Assembly: GCA_913043025.1 (NCBI GenBank)
Contig: CAJWLM010000004.1
Span: 140,443 to 198,671, forward strand
Direction of reading: 5' to 3'
Length of the DNA: 58,229 nucleotides
Origin: an uncultured Rhodospirillaceae bacterium
Lineage (GTDB): Bacteria; Pseudomonadota; Alphaproteobacteria; UBA8366
In this document: positions 7,883-17,149 of the stretch, one piece after another
Position numbering within the stretch: the stretch's first letter is position 1
Layout: each line of letters begins with the position of its first letter
The notes under the pieces: model-generated
Database searches by the model: none
Told to the model about the DNA's origin: nothing
What the model saw: only the letters and a program-made list of their open reading frames with translations
Position numbers and translations under genes: made by a program

Positions 7883-10800
7883 TCAAGCGAAGCTTATATC
7901 TTGTGCGATCGCTACCTCGACGCCGGTATCTTTCTGATATATTGAATAACTACTTCCATTAATGGACGTAGTCCCAGTGTTGCTCCAGTCGCCAGCTATG
8001 TCGACGTGATGCCCTTTTTGTCCGCTAATCACCAATGAATTTTCGTTGCCAGTGAGGCCGTTCATCCCTCCGAAGAGCCCATTTAAGTTTTCGTCGCTAA
8101 GCGTAAGTGTTGCTGAGTCAAGTGCACTGAGATCGATATGCTCAATATTCTGAATTTGGTCACTGCGCAAATTTGTTAGATTGAATGCTTGATCCTCTCC
8201 AGTAAAATAAAGCGTGTCAGTGCCGGTACCACCGTCAATTCTGGAAAAACCTAGCTCCTGAAGTTCAAACGTATCGTCTCCGGCTTCTCCAAACATAATA
8301 TCCTGGCCACCATTGCTGATAATCGTGTCTCGACCAGCGCCGCCCTTAATGACATCTTCATTATCGGAGCCGATCAAATTATCATTATCTGAAGTTCCGT
8401 GAAGGGTTACGGCCGTTCCACTAAGCAGCACAAAGTTATCACGCTGATCCATATCTAGTATGACGTCATCGCTGAAATTAAAACCTACTACCTTACTGAA
8501 GCCGCCGCTTATATTGTCAGCCTCGAAGATAGTAAAACTATCGCCAACGCCAACTTTGAAGCCGCCATATTCTAAAACCTGCAAAGTGCCATCCAAATGC
8601 AGATCGCCATTTACGACGACTTTGTCATGTTCAGAACCAGGCTCAGTGCCGCCAATTTCAATATGAGAAATTGCACTTTCACCGTTCGTGAAGTTTCCAG
8701 CAAATGTAAGCATGCCTGGTGATTGTCCCGCACTAATTATCCCATTATTTTCTAACGTAACATCTGTGTCGGTAGTATTGAGAGTTCCTGTGCCACTGAT
8801 AGTTTGGCCCGATGAGTTGGTAAAAGTAGCTCCTCCAGTGTCGCTTTGTACCATCACGGTGACTCCATCTATCTCTATACTACCGTTGTTAGTGAACTCT
8901 CCTCCATTGAGCTCGATGGTGCTGTCATTTGTATTAAAAATCATGGTTCCGTTGTTAGTATTATCAGCGCCATGTAGGTTAAAAGTCGTATCATCGGAGA
9001 CGGTGATGGTTTGACTAGCCGAATTTAGAAGGGCTCCGTTGAAAACGGAGCTGTTATCGTTGTCGGAATTAAAGTTAATAGTGGTGTTGTTTGTGAGGGT
9101 GCCCGCGCTGTCATTAATTGTCAGTGTACTGCCTGTAATATCGAATATTCCGGTGTTGGTGAAAGTGTCTGACTGAATGTCCAACGTCGCTGAATTAACC
9201 AGCGAGATAGGCCCAGAGGAATTGAATTCAGCGCCCACGATCGTCGCATCTGCGTTCGCACTCAGTGACAATGTGTTACTAAGCGTTACTATGCCCTGAT
9301 GGCCGAGCGTTCCCTGAGTTAGTGCCACAGGACCGGTAAGTGTTAGTCTGTCTCCGCTATTTGGGCCTAATTGGCCACCATTAATAGAAATAGTACCGCT
9401 GAGTGTTGAATTACTATCTATGAGAAGTTGCCCACTAGTTAATGAAAGCCCCTCACTTCCACTAATAGCCGAAACGGTAACAGAATTTGCATTACTTCCT
9501 GCGCCACCATCAAATACTACGTTAGTTGTGCTAGCGATATTAGGAATATCAATCGTTGACCCACTAGCCTCCGGCGCCACATTGTTGTCCCAATTAGCGG
9601 CTGTAAACCAGCTGTCATCGGTGCCGCCGCCATCAAATGAATACTGAGTTGTTTTAATGTCATCTATGTTGATGGCAGTATCAACAACCAATGTTGCAGA
9701 GTTACTTGTGAGTGTTTCGAACCCGCTTGCTGTACCCGTTGAAATCCATGAGTCTGCCGATGCAATTGCAAGCCCAGAGGTTTTTCTATTTGTTGCGTCA
9801 ACCGTCAAAACCGAACCGCCGATTACGCTACCGGTAACATCGGCGGCATCGACAGTTAATGTCTGATTGGAACCTTCTAGTTCAACCCATTCAAAATCCT
9901 TGAATACGCTGGCGAAAGTTTCCTCGCCTAAATCAACCGCATTTATATTTCCATCTATCACAAGTGTATCTGTACCTGCGCCGCCGTCGACAGTATTACC
10001 AGCGGAGCTGTCTCCAGCGGAATATTCCACAATATCATCGCCGCCGCCGGCATCAATTTTATCGACGCCGTCACCGCCATTAATAGTGTCGTTGCCATCT
10101 CCGGTAGTAATTGTGTCGTTGCCTGACCCTCCTTCAACGACATCACTGCCTGAACCTGTCGTGATAACGTCCTGACCTGACCCCGTGTCGACGGTATAGT
10201 TCTCGTTATCAGATGGTGTAAAATCAACTCCGGTGGAATTGGTGGTGTAGTCGTAGGTTCCACCACCAGTAGGGGTGACCGTTAAGCGATCACTATCACT
10301 ATCCCCATTATCTCCCTCATCTGGTGGGTCTGTTGATTTGGGAGGGTTCGGAGGGGGGGGTGATGACTCTGGTAAAGATGATGCCGGTGGTTGAGGAGGC
10401 GGCTCTGGCGGTGGCGGCGGCGCGGCTGTCGCATTTCCCCCTCTAGGTTCAGAGCTAATATTTCCTAGTTCACCCTGCGTGCGATTACTTGGGGGGGGCT
10501 GTGTGGGGTTAGTATTTCCTTCTGGGCCTTGTTTTCCAGGTTGTTCTGCCTCTGCTTCTGCTTCTGCCTCTGCTTCTGCTTCTGCTTCTGCTTCTTGGTC
10601 GTCGCCGCCCTGTTCTTCGTTGGTGCCCTCGCCCTCCTGTTGTGAGCCCTCACTGCCTTCTGAGCTATCTTCGCTGCCTTCATTGCTTGAGCTATCACTA
10701 GACCCACTACTTGAATTCTCTCCGTCGGCACCCTCATTCGTCTTATTCCCGGAGGTTCCAAGCTTTGTACCGCTCGAAACACTTGCAACACTGCCATAGG

Positions 10801-11686
10801 CTTTCTGCAGTTGAGCCGCGTTAAGAGTAAATGTTTCACTTGGAGCCGAATTAATGTCAGAGATAGAGGTAGTTTCGCCTTGAGAACCTAAGGTGGCGGT
10901 GCCTGCGTTAGTGGATACAGTCACAGTTCCATCTAAAACCGTAATTTGGGCCCCCTCGTCGGAAATGTTCCCCGATACTTCTGTTCCGCGAATGCCAATG
11001 GTGGCAACTGGCGTGGTAACTATCATTTTTGAACTATCGGTTTTAGCAATTTCGCCAGACGCGAATACAAAAACACCTTTTAAGATAGAGAATTGGGATT
11101 GGCCTTCCTTAGTGGCGGGGTTATATACCATTTCGTCGAGTGCGAGACGGGCTTCATCCCCTATTGCAAAGGTTGTTTTATCGGCCAGCAACATATTGGC
11201 GGCGCTCTCTTTTTCGGTTTCTATTACATCCCCTTGAAATACATTGTCCCCTTTTTTGAGCGCGACCCTTGTCCCATCGGTGCGAACCGCGAAAACTGTG
11301 CCTTTTAATTCCGCAACCACACCAATGGGCTCTGCTGAGCTAGCTGGAACGGCACTGCCGATTTGGGCATATTGATTGGAAGGCGTGGGCAGAATGAATG
11401 ATTCAACCAATTCTGCACCTACGGCCTGTCTGCCGTCGGGAGAGATAAGGTCGGGTTTTACGATAACATCAAAATAATTTTTAACTATCAGTTGGGTGCC
11501 ATCCGCATCCGAAAGAACTAAATCGGCGCCTCGCTGTTGGTAGGTGGCATCCGATAGAAAAGCCTTATGGGGAGCCCGTACTGAAGTGCCTGTAATAGCG
11601 TCAACTACAGTAACTTTTTGGTCTTCGTTTGGGGTGGACACATTCAACTCTTCCACATTAAGAAAAACTGGCTCTTCCTTAGCCAT
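7883..11686 (-). CDS. FecR-domain / RTX repeat exoprotein, 1267 residues
   Basis: This large multidomain protein has no classical signal peptide. Order of parts: an N-terminal region (1-120), a FecR-type domain (about 122-260, with GVVAELKGTVFAVR and TPVATIGIRGTEV), a Ser/Glu/Asp/Gly-rich linker (317-363), a Glu-Ala dipeptide run (365-381), a Pro-rich stretch (394-455), a first block of Ca2+-binding RTX nonapeptides (about 500-555, GGSGNDTI-type), a long Asn/Thr/Gly region with repeated short strands that resembles a beta-helix (about 680-1080), and a second RTX block (about 1118-1160). The C-terminus ends in a hydrophobic, Asp-containing segment typical of type I secreted proteins. It is probably exported by a type I system and acts at the cell surface, perhaps as an adhesin. 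No type I ABC or membrane-fusion genes are adjacent. Confidence 0.8.
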   Translation of the reverse strand: MAKEEPVFLNVEELNVSTPNEDQKVTVVDAITGTSVRAPHKAFLSDATYQQRGADLVLSDADGTQLIVKNYFDVIVKPDLISPDGRQAVGAELVESFILPTPSNQYAQIGSAVPASSAEPIGVVAELKGTVFAVRTDGTRVALKKGDNVFQGDVIETEKESAANMLLADKTTFAIGDEARLALDEMVYNPATKEGQSQFSILKGVFVFASGEIAKTDSSKMIVTTPVATIGIRGTEVSGNISDEGAQITVLDGTVTVSTNAGTATLGSQGETTSISDINSAPSETFTLNAAQLQKAYGSVASVSSGTKLGTSGNKTNEGADGENSSSGSSDSSSNEGSEDSSEGSEGSQQEGEGTNEEQGGDDQEAEAEAEAEAEAEAEAEQPGKQGPEGNTNPTQPPPSNRTQGELGNISSEPRGGNATAAPPPPPEPPPQPPASSLPESSPPPPNPPKSTDPPDEGDNGDSDSDRLTVTPTGGGTYDYTTNSTGVDFTPSDNENYTVDTGSGQDVITTGSGSDVVEGGSGNDTITTGDGNDTINGGDGVDKIDAGGGDDIVEYSAGDSSAGNTVDGGAGTDTLVIDGNINAVDLGEETFASVFKDFEWVELEGSNQTLTVDAADVTGSVIGGSVLTVDATNRKTSGLAIASADSWISTGTASGFETLTSNSATLVVDTAINIDDIKTTQYSFDGGGTDDSWFTAANWDNNVAPEASGSTIDIPNIASTTNVVFDGGAGSNANSVTVSAISGSEGLSLTSGQLLIDSNSTLSGTISINGGQLGPNSGDRLTLTGPVALTQGTLGHQGIVTLSNTLSLSANADATIVGAEFNSSGPISLVNSATLDIQSDTFTNTGIFDITGSTLTINDSAGTLTNNTTINFNSDNDNSSVFNGALLNSASQTITVSDDTTFNLHGADNTNNGTMIFNTNDSTIELNGGEFTNNGSIEIDGVTVMVQSDTGGATFTNSSGQTISGTGTLNTTDTDVTLENNGIISAGQSPGMLTFAGNFTNGESAISHIEIGGTEPGSEHDKVVVNGDLHLDGTLQVLEYGGFKVGVGDSFTIFEADNISGGFSKVVGFNFSDDVILDMDQRDNFVLLSGTAVTLHGTSDNDNLIGSDNEDVIKGGAGRDTIISNGGQDIMFGEAGDDTFELQELGFSRIDGGTGTDTLYFTGEDQAFNLTNLRSDQIQNIEHIDLSALDSATLTLSDENLNGLFGGMNGLTGNENSLVISGQKGHHVDIAGDWSNTGTTSINGSSYSIYQKDTGVEVAIAQDISFA
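10544..10594 (-). repeat. In-frame hexanucleotide repeat encoding a (Glu-Ala)n tract
   Basis: A run of about eight 6-base units (gcagaa or gcagag on the coding strand; seen as tctgct/ctctgc on the plus strand) encodes alternating Glu and Ala, residues 365-381 of the FecR/RTX protein. Slippage would change length by two residues per unit without a frameshift. It sits between the FecR domain and the Pro-rich linker. Confidence 0.85.
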
Positions 11687-12068
11687 TTGCGCAGAACCCC
11701 TCGGAACACCCTATGTTTTCAAATTGAGACAAGCTATTTCCTAAATTAAATTGATATCGCGCCTATCTAACTAATCATGCAAGAACTATGCTTTAAATTG
11801 CTAAAAATTGGAATAATCATTTGGTTAGATGTATTAATAACTTTTTGTAACGCCTCTCAATGTCAGATATCGCCGCGGCATTTTTGTATCTAGGCCCTTT
11901 ATATTTGTTGTGCACATATTAGGATCAGCATTTGGTTGAAGATAGTTGCGGTTTCTTTTGGCAAACTTTTTTACGGCCTGTTTCCTTGGCGGCAGGTGCG
12001 ATACATTTTCAACATTTTATTTAAGTCAAATTAATTGTTTGTGTTGAACACATCTAGGATGAATTCTT
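11687..12068. other. Gap between the divergent exoprotein and symporter genes
   Basis: This 382-base AT-rich gap must hold promoters for two divergent genes. The one clear structure is a perfect 6-1-6 palindrome, tgtgtt-g-aacaca (12040-12052), just before the symporter start, which could be an operator. I see no riboswitch, RNA gene or convincing sigma-70 pair. Confidence 0.4.
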
Positions 12069-13427
12069 ATGGTCCAGCGACTCTCTCATGAGGCTAAGCG
12101 AGAACAATGGGGTACGAAATTAGGTTTTGTGTGTGCTGCAATGGGTTCTGCTCTTGGTTTGGGGAATATTTGGCGGTTTCCTTATATTGTTGGTGAAAAT
12201 GGGGGAGGAGCATTTATTCTCGTTTATCTGGCCTGTATTATTATTTGTGGCCTACCGATTATGCTTGGGGAATTGGTGATAGGCCGTACCGCTCAAAGTG
12301 ATGCTGTTGGTTCCTTTGGAAAGTTGGCCCCGAAACAAATCTGGTCGATTGGGGGACTGCTTGGGGTGCTCGCCGGGTTCTTTATTTTATCATTCTACAG
12401 TGTTGTTGCAGGCTGGGCTCTGAAATACCTGTTTTCTGCTGTAGGCGGTAGTTTGTGGGAAGTTGATATTGCTAACTATGGTAAGTTTTTCGGGGTCTTC
12501 ATCTCAGAAGTATGGGAGCCATTGATTTGGCAAGGCGCGATGATGGTGGCGACGATCATTATGGTCGCGCGCGGAGTGAAAAAAGGCTTGGAACACTGGA
12601 ATCGAATTCTAATACCAATTTTAGCCATATTGGTATTAATTCTTGCTGGATACAGCATGAGTTTGGATGGTGCTGTAAAGGGGCTTACTTTTTTATTCGC
12701 CCCCGATTGGGCAAAGTTGCTTGAACCTGAAATTTACATAATTGCGCTAGGGCAAGCATTTTTTTCTCTCTCAATAGGTATGGCAGTATTTATCACATAC
12801 GGCAGCTATCTAGCACCAAATACTCGGTTGCCGATTTCGGCCGGAGCTATTGCGACCGGTGATACGGTTTTTGCGATTGTAGCAGGGTTGGCTATTTTCC
12901 CTGCAGTATTTGCATTTGGCTTAAGCCCGTCAGCTGGCCCTGGACTCAGTTTTATTGTGTTGCCCGAACTTTTTCAAACAATGCCCTTTGGGAAAATTAT
13001 AGGTATTCTGTTTTTTCTCCTATTGGTATTCGCGGCGCTCACCTCGATGGCTTCGTTACTCGAAGTGCCAGTTTCTTTCTTTATGAGGGTTTTTGATCAA
13101 GGCCGTTCAAGGACTACCCTCATCGTCGGCTTTCTAATCTATGCTATCGGCATACCGTCGTCCCTCGGATTTGGAGTTTTAAATGATGTTAAATGGGGCA
13201 CGAAAAGCATTATTGATGTCATGGAATTCCTTACTCTCAATCTTGCACTACCAATTGGTGGTATGATCACTGCGTTTTTTGTAGGATGGGCTTGGCGAGA
13301 TCGTCCTGGTAGCAGTGTTATCGGATTTAAAAACCAGGTATTAGGGGTCCTGTGGTTGTGGTCGCTCCGTATTGTTGCGCCGATCACTGTTTTTTGTGTA
13401 TTCCTGCGTAGTGTGGGTCTGATCTGA
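12069..13427 (+). CDS. Neurotransmitter:sodium symporter (NSS/SNF) family transporter
   Basis: This 452-residue integral membrane protein is of the LeuT-like NSS family. The first helix carries the family signature GSALGLGNIWRFPYIVGENGGGAFI, which contains the unwound Na+ and substrate-binding segment. About 11-12 hydrophobic helices follow. NSS proteins couple Na+ entry to uptake of amino acids or related amines. The substrate cannot be read from sequence alone. The ATG at 12069 is preceded by an AGGA-like site about 10 bases upstream. The gene is followed at 63 bases by msrA on the same strand; a functional link is not evident. The Na+ coupling fits a marine lifestyle. Confidence 0.9.
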   Translation: MVQRLSHEAKREQWGTKLGFVCAAMGSALGLGNIWRFPYIVGENGGGAFILVYLACIIICGLPIMLGELVIGRTAQSDAVGSFGKLAPKQIWSIGGLLGVLAGFFILSFYSVVAGWALKYLFSAVGGSLWEVDIANYGKFFGVFISEVWEPLIWQGAMMVATIIMVARGVKKGLEHWNRILIPILAILVLILAGYSMSLDGAVKGLTFLFAPDWAKLLEPEIYIIALGQAFFSLSIGMAVFITYGSYLAPNTRLPISAGAIATGDTVFAIVAGLAIFPAVFAFGLSPSAGPGLSFIVLPELFQTMPFGKIIGILFFLLLVFAALTSMASLLEVPVSFFMRVFDQGRSRTTLIVGFLIYAIGIPSSLGFGVLNDVKWGTKSIIDVMEFLTLNLALPIGGMITAFFVGWAWRDRPGSSVIGFKNQVLGVLWLWSLRIVAPITVFCVFLRSVGLI

Positions 13428-13490
13428 CTTTGAGCATTGAATGCGTGAGATGGCGACTGAGAGACTGAGTGAAAGTATAAAGGGTTTAAA

Positions 13491-13976
13491 ATGGCTGAAG
13501 CGATATTTGCTGCGGGATGTTTTTGGGGTGTTGAACAAGCGTTTCGTGACACAAGCGGTGTAATGGAGACAGCGGTTGGGTACATTGGTGGTAATTCAGA
13601 GGATCCAACCTACGAAGAGGTTTGTACCGGGCAAACGGGACATGCTGAGGCAGTAAAGGTGCAATATGATCCCATTGAAATTAGCTTTGAGGCACTCCTG
13701 AATGTGTTCTGGAGCTGTCACAACCCAACCGAAGTTGATCGTCAGGGTCCTGATGTGGGCACGCAGTATAGGAGCGCTATTTTTTATGTTGATGAGGATC
13801 AAAGGGCCGCAGCTGAGACATCTAAGCTTGCTTTACAGTCAACAGGTCAGTTAAAGGCGGCAATTGCGACCCAGATAGTGTCAGCGGAGCATTTCTACAT
13901 GGCCGAAGATTATCACCAGCAGTATTTTGAAAAACGTGGCAAGCGGCCACATCTTTTTGGACCATGGGGGCAATAA
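13491..13976 (+). CDS. msrA: Peptide-methionine (S)-S-oxide reductase MsrA
   Basis: This 161-residue protein has the MsrA catalytic motif GCFWGVEQAF near residue 9, with Cys as nucleophile. Other conserved blocks are GYIGG, YEEVCTGQTGHAEAV, the FWSCHNPTEVDRQGPDVGTQYRSAIFY segment and AEDYHQQY near the C-terminus. It reduces methionine-S-sulfoxide in proteins with thioredoxin and repairs oxidative damage in the cytoplasm. The protein is short for MsrA and lacks the long N- or C-terminal extension that carries the resolving Cys in some members. A Cys in the CTGQTGH region and one at FWSC remain. A start-site AAAGGG lies upstream. Confidence 0.94.
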   Translation: MAEAIFAAGCFWGVEQAFRDTSGVMETAVGYIGGNSEDPTYEEVCTGQTGHAEAVKVQYDPIEISFEALLNVFWSCHNPTEVDRQGPDVGTQYRSAIFYVDEDQRAAAETSKLALQSTGQLKAAIATQIVSAEHFYMAEDYHQQYFEKRGKRPHLFGPWGQ

Positions 13977-14113
13977 TTAGCCTGAGTACTCACAAATGTG
14001 TAGGCTTAGTGCGAATGCTTAACTTGAAATGAAGTCGAAAAAAACCGTAATGTATTTTTGGTTCGAGATTAACATCGTTTAAAAGGCTACCAGAATCAAT
14101 TCGGAGAGAGATA

Positions 14114-16390
14114 ATGCGGGTCGATTTGATCGACACAACCAGTGACTATATCCCTTTGGCGCTTTTTTATTTAAAAAGTTACGCCGAGACGGACCCATTT
14201 TTACAAGATAACTCAAGTGTTAATATCGTAACTCCAAATAATATTTTCGATCATAAAAGTACTGCAGAACAAATAATAAGTAATGATCCCGATATTATTG
14301 GGTTTTCATGTTATATTTGGAATATGGAAAACACTGTAATGATTTGCGATGAAGTAAAAAAAATTAGGCCCGATGTAAAGATTATTGTGGGAGGCCCAGA
14401 CGTTAGTTCCGTTCCTGTGAAATCACTTAATAAATATGAATCAATCGATCTAATTGTTTGTGGAGAGGGAGAAGAAACGTTTAGAGAATTAATCTCTTAT
14501 TGGGAAAAGAAAAGTAATACAATTATCAGCTCAAGTATTAGTGAAGTTAAAGGAATAGCTTACCGAGACAATAGTGAGGTAATAATTACTGACAAAAGGC
14601 CATTTATTGATGATCTTGATATCATACCTTCTCCTTATTTAAATGGATGCATTGATCTCAATAATGAAAATAGAACTATACTATTCGAGACTTATAGAGG
14701 TTGCCCTTTTAAATGTAGTTTCTGCTATTACCCAAAAGATTATGGTCAATTACTGCATAAATTCTCAATGAAACGCGTAGAAGAAAATATAAAAGAGATA
14801 CTATCAAGTAATGTAAGAGAAATATTTCTTATGGATCCAACATTTAATATTCCGAAAAAAAGAGCTAAAGAAATATTGACAATAATAAAAAAGTATAGAA
14901 AAGACGATGATTTGTCAGTTACTGTTGAATTGAGAGTAGACCTTCTAGATCAAGAAGTAATGGATCTTTTAAAAGATGCTAATATTACAGTAATTGAAGT
15001 AGGATTGCAAAGTTCGAACATGGATGTGATGCAGGCTGTTGATCGCAAGCAAAGCACTAAATTAATTGCTGAAAATGTTAAATACATGCAAAGTCTAGGC
15101 ATTGAAACGGTGATACAATTGATTTATGGATTGCCACAAGAAACAAGTAATACTTACCTGGACTCAATAGATTACGGTGTTTCACTTGGAGTAAGTAAAG
15201 TAGAGCCGTATCAATTACAGCTTTTGCCCGGAACACCCATGTATAAAAACTCTGAAATACTTGGTTTAGAATTTGTAGATGAAGGCGAACGCCGAATCAT
15301 CTCTACGCCCACCATGAGCTCCTCTGATCTAACGGAGGCGGGGCACATAGCCGAATTGGTACAGGTATTTTTCAATAATAGGACAGCGCGAAGTCCACTG
15401 TTATGGTATTCATCATATAGTGGTACGTCATTTGCCAGTATAATCAAAGAGTACATGGGTTGGCGCATCAGTAATATAGAAATTGATGGCATAGAATGGC
15501 AAAAAGAAGGAAACTATTTTATTTATGATTACTTGAGAAGTTGTTTAGAGGATCGTTTCTTAGATATTTGGCCTTTGTTACAGGATCTTAATCGTTTTGA
15601 CTATTACACTAGTCATCTTAATTTCATAGGTGAAGAAGTTTATGCTGCATTTTCTTACGATCCTGTAGAATTGAAAGCCTCGCCTGGCGTAATTCTAGAG
15701 CAGTCACCATGTTGGTATCGATTTCGAACTGATCAACAAATAAATAGTAATTTTTTTAACGGCCAATTTTTGAGAAAGGCGTATGATCTCAGTGACGCTG
15801 ACACGGCTGCGAGTTACAGGCAAAGTTCACTGCCGGATTCTTATGAAAGTGTTAGTGGTGTAGTTTCTGATGCTGAATCGGCGTTGGAAGCAGGGAATAT
15901 CGTTGTAGCTGAAAGTCTACTTAGGGCGGCTCTGCCAGCAGCCCCGGAAAATGGTGAACTGCTTCATCTTCTAGGGTTAGCGGTTGCAGGCGGAGGGCCA
16001 GCAGATGAAGCCATATCACTTTTACGTCGGGCCGTAACCTCCGATAGAGACCAACCAATCTACAGAGTGGCTCTTGGTGCTGTGGCTGCTCAAAATAGAC
16101 GACCGTTGGAGGCAGAGCGAGAATATCAGATTGCGCTATCTATCGATCCCATGCTTGTTGAAGCTCATTTCAATTTGGCCGATCTGCTCACAGAAACCGG
16201 TCGGCCAGATGATGCAGTCCGTTCATATCGCGAGGCGCTAGCCGTTCAGCCTGACCTCGTTGAGGCGCATTATAACCTTGGTTCGGTTCTTGATGATCTT
16301 GGGCGTCACGAAGAAGCGGCAAAGGCCATGCAGAAGGCATATGAATTAGCGCCGGAACTGTTCGATGAGGAAATTCAAACACGGCATTAA
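14114..16390 (+). CDS. Cobalamin-binding-type radical SAM protein fused to TPR repeats
   Basis: This is a 758-residue fusion. Residues 1-140 form a B12-binding-like Rossmann domain (IIGFSCYIWN, IIVGGPDVSS, GEGEETF) without an obvious DxHxxG cobalamin lower-ligand motif. Residues about 185-400 form a radical SAM barrel with the 4Fe-4S motif CPFKCSFC (Cys197, Cys201, Cys204). A middle region (about 400-600) I do not recognise follows, possibly DUF4080-like. The C-terminus (about 615-750) has three or four TPRs with typical LG-x2-L and EAH-x-NL spacing. Such enzymes methylate or rearrange unactivated carbons in secondary-metabolite, lipid or cofactor pathways. Base composition is very AT-rich in the first half and ordinary in the TPR part, which suggests gene fusion after transfer. 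The start has a GGAGAGAG site. No partner gene adjoins it. Confidence 0.83.
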   Translation: MRVDLIDTTSDYIPLALFYLKSYAETDPFLQDNSSVNIVTPNNIFDHKSTAEQIISNDPDIIGFSCYIWNMENTVMICDEVKKIRPDVKIIVGGPDVSSVPVKSLNKYESIDLIVCGEGEETFRELISYWEKKSNTIISSSISEVKGIAYRDNSEVIITDKRPFIDDLDIIPSPYLNGCIDLNNENRTILFETYRGCPFKCSFCYYPKDYGQLLHKFSMKRVEENIKEILSSNVREIFLMDPTFNIPKKRAKEILTIIKKYRKDDDLSVTVELRVDLLDQEVMDLLKDANITVIEVGLQSSNMDVMQAVDRKQSTKLIAENVKYMQSLGIETVIQLIYGLPQETSNTYLDSIDYGVSLGVSKVEPYQLQLLPGTPMYKNSEILGLEFVDEGERRIISTPTMSSSDLTEAGHIAELVQVFFNNRTARSPLLWYSSYSGTSFASIIKEYMGWRISNIEIDGIEWQKEGNYFIYDYLRSCLEDRFLDIWPLLQDLNRFDYYTSHLNFIGEEVYAAFSYDPVELKASPGVILEQSPCWYRFRTDQQINSNFFNGQFLRKAYDLSDADTAASYRQSSLPDSYESVSGVVSDAESALEAGNIVVAESLLRAALPAAPENGELLHLLGLAVAGGGPADEAISLLRRAVTSDRDQPIYRVALGAVAAQNRRPLEAEREYQIALSIDPMLVEAHFNLADLLTETGRPDDAVRSYREALAVQPDLVEAHYNLGSVLDDLGRHEEAAKAMQKAYELAPELFDEEIQTRH

Positions 16391-16406
16391 TAAGCCACTG
16401 AAGATA

Positions 16407-16610
16407 TTAGGCGGTTTCGTCGCCATCTCTTTCGGATTGGTCAATCTGATGAGATGTGAGATGCCTTTCGGCCTTTTCTTTTTCATTAGCTATGCGCAAG
16501 CGGTCGGCTTTATTTTGGCCAGTCAAGGCTCGTTTTTCGGATGACTCAGCTTGTTTTTGATTTCGTTTTTGGCGTTTGCGAAACTCCCGCAAGTTGACGA
16601 TGACGCCCAT
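16407..16610 (-). CDS. DUF4169 family small protein
   Basis: This is a 67-residue, highly charged, helical protein. The start VNLREFRKRQKR, followed by an Ala/Lys/Arg/Glu-rich coil and ending in a RHLTSHQID-like segment, matches the alphaproteobacterial DUF4169 pattern (VNLRxARK...ERxxDxH). The open frame can be extended upstream to 16745, but the ATG at 16608-16610 has a GGAG site 9 bases upstream and gives the usual family length. Function is unknown. In relatives it often sits near fumC and a ribbon-helix-helix gene, neither of which is seen here. It is convergent with the radical SAM gene. Confidence 0.72.
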   Translation of the reverse strand: MGVIVNLREFRKRQKRNQKQAESSEKRALTGQNKADRLRIANEKEKAERHLTSHQIDQSERDGDETA

Positions 16611-17149
16611 GAGTAAGTGCTCCAGCTTGATACAGACACAAACAAGTGTAGCAAGTTGATTTGTAAGAGTCCCCCGGTGGATTGCCCAAAATCGATAGAT
16701 ATTAGCCGGTAAAATGGGGAAAGCGGGGAAAACTTTTTGCCGCAAACTAATTTAGTATAGTTGTCAGTTTGTTTTTTATATTTAGGCGGAAAAATACATT
16801 GTTCTGAATATCTAATGTTTAAGAGCTACCTAAGTCCGAAGCTTAATAATCCCGATAGAAATTAAGGGAAAAAAAATTCTATGAAAATCTATCGGTTTTC
16901 ACGCAGGAGATATTACCCTAATTTTTTTGTAAAATTGTCGATAGTGTTAATTGAAATCAATTGCGAAGTTACATTTTTTGATATTCAAAATGAAGTCGAT
17001 TGTTTGAGGGGCGCGGCGGATCGTCTCATGCAAACGATGCCCGACTGGAAGCGTGGTAAGAAAAACTGTATATAATCATTATAACGTGGCGTTAATTAGT
17101 TTACACGCACGCGTTAACAACAATATTAGGCGAGGCAGTAGTTTTAATA
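16611..17149. other. Gap upstream of hemA, no recognised gene
   Basis: This 539-base AT-rich region holds one 64-codon frame (16881-17075) that I do not believe. An inverted repeat, ccgatag (16852-16858) with ctatcgg (16889-16895), lies in the middle, and the hexamer cgatag recurs at about 16694 and 16938. A TATAAT at 17071-17076 could be the -10 of a hemA promoter, but no good -35 precedes it. I see no tRNA or known small RNA. Confidence 0.4.

Noticed and set aside
9867-10799. Several long plus-strand frames opposite the FecR/RTX gene
   Set aside because: The Ser/Pro/Ala-rich translations are shadows of the repeat-rich coding strand.
13979-14006. Hairpin agcct / aggct after msrA
   Set aside because: Short stem and no T-run, so I do not call it a terminator.
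16881-17075. 64-codon plus-strand frame before hemA
   Set aside because: No good ribosome site, no family pattern, and an AT-rich start with irregular composition; likely chance.
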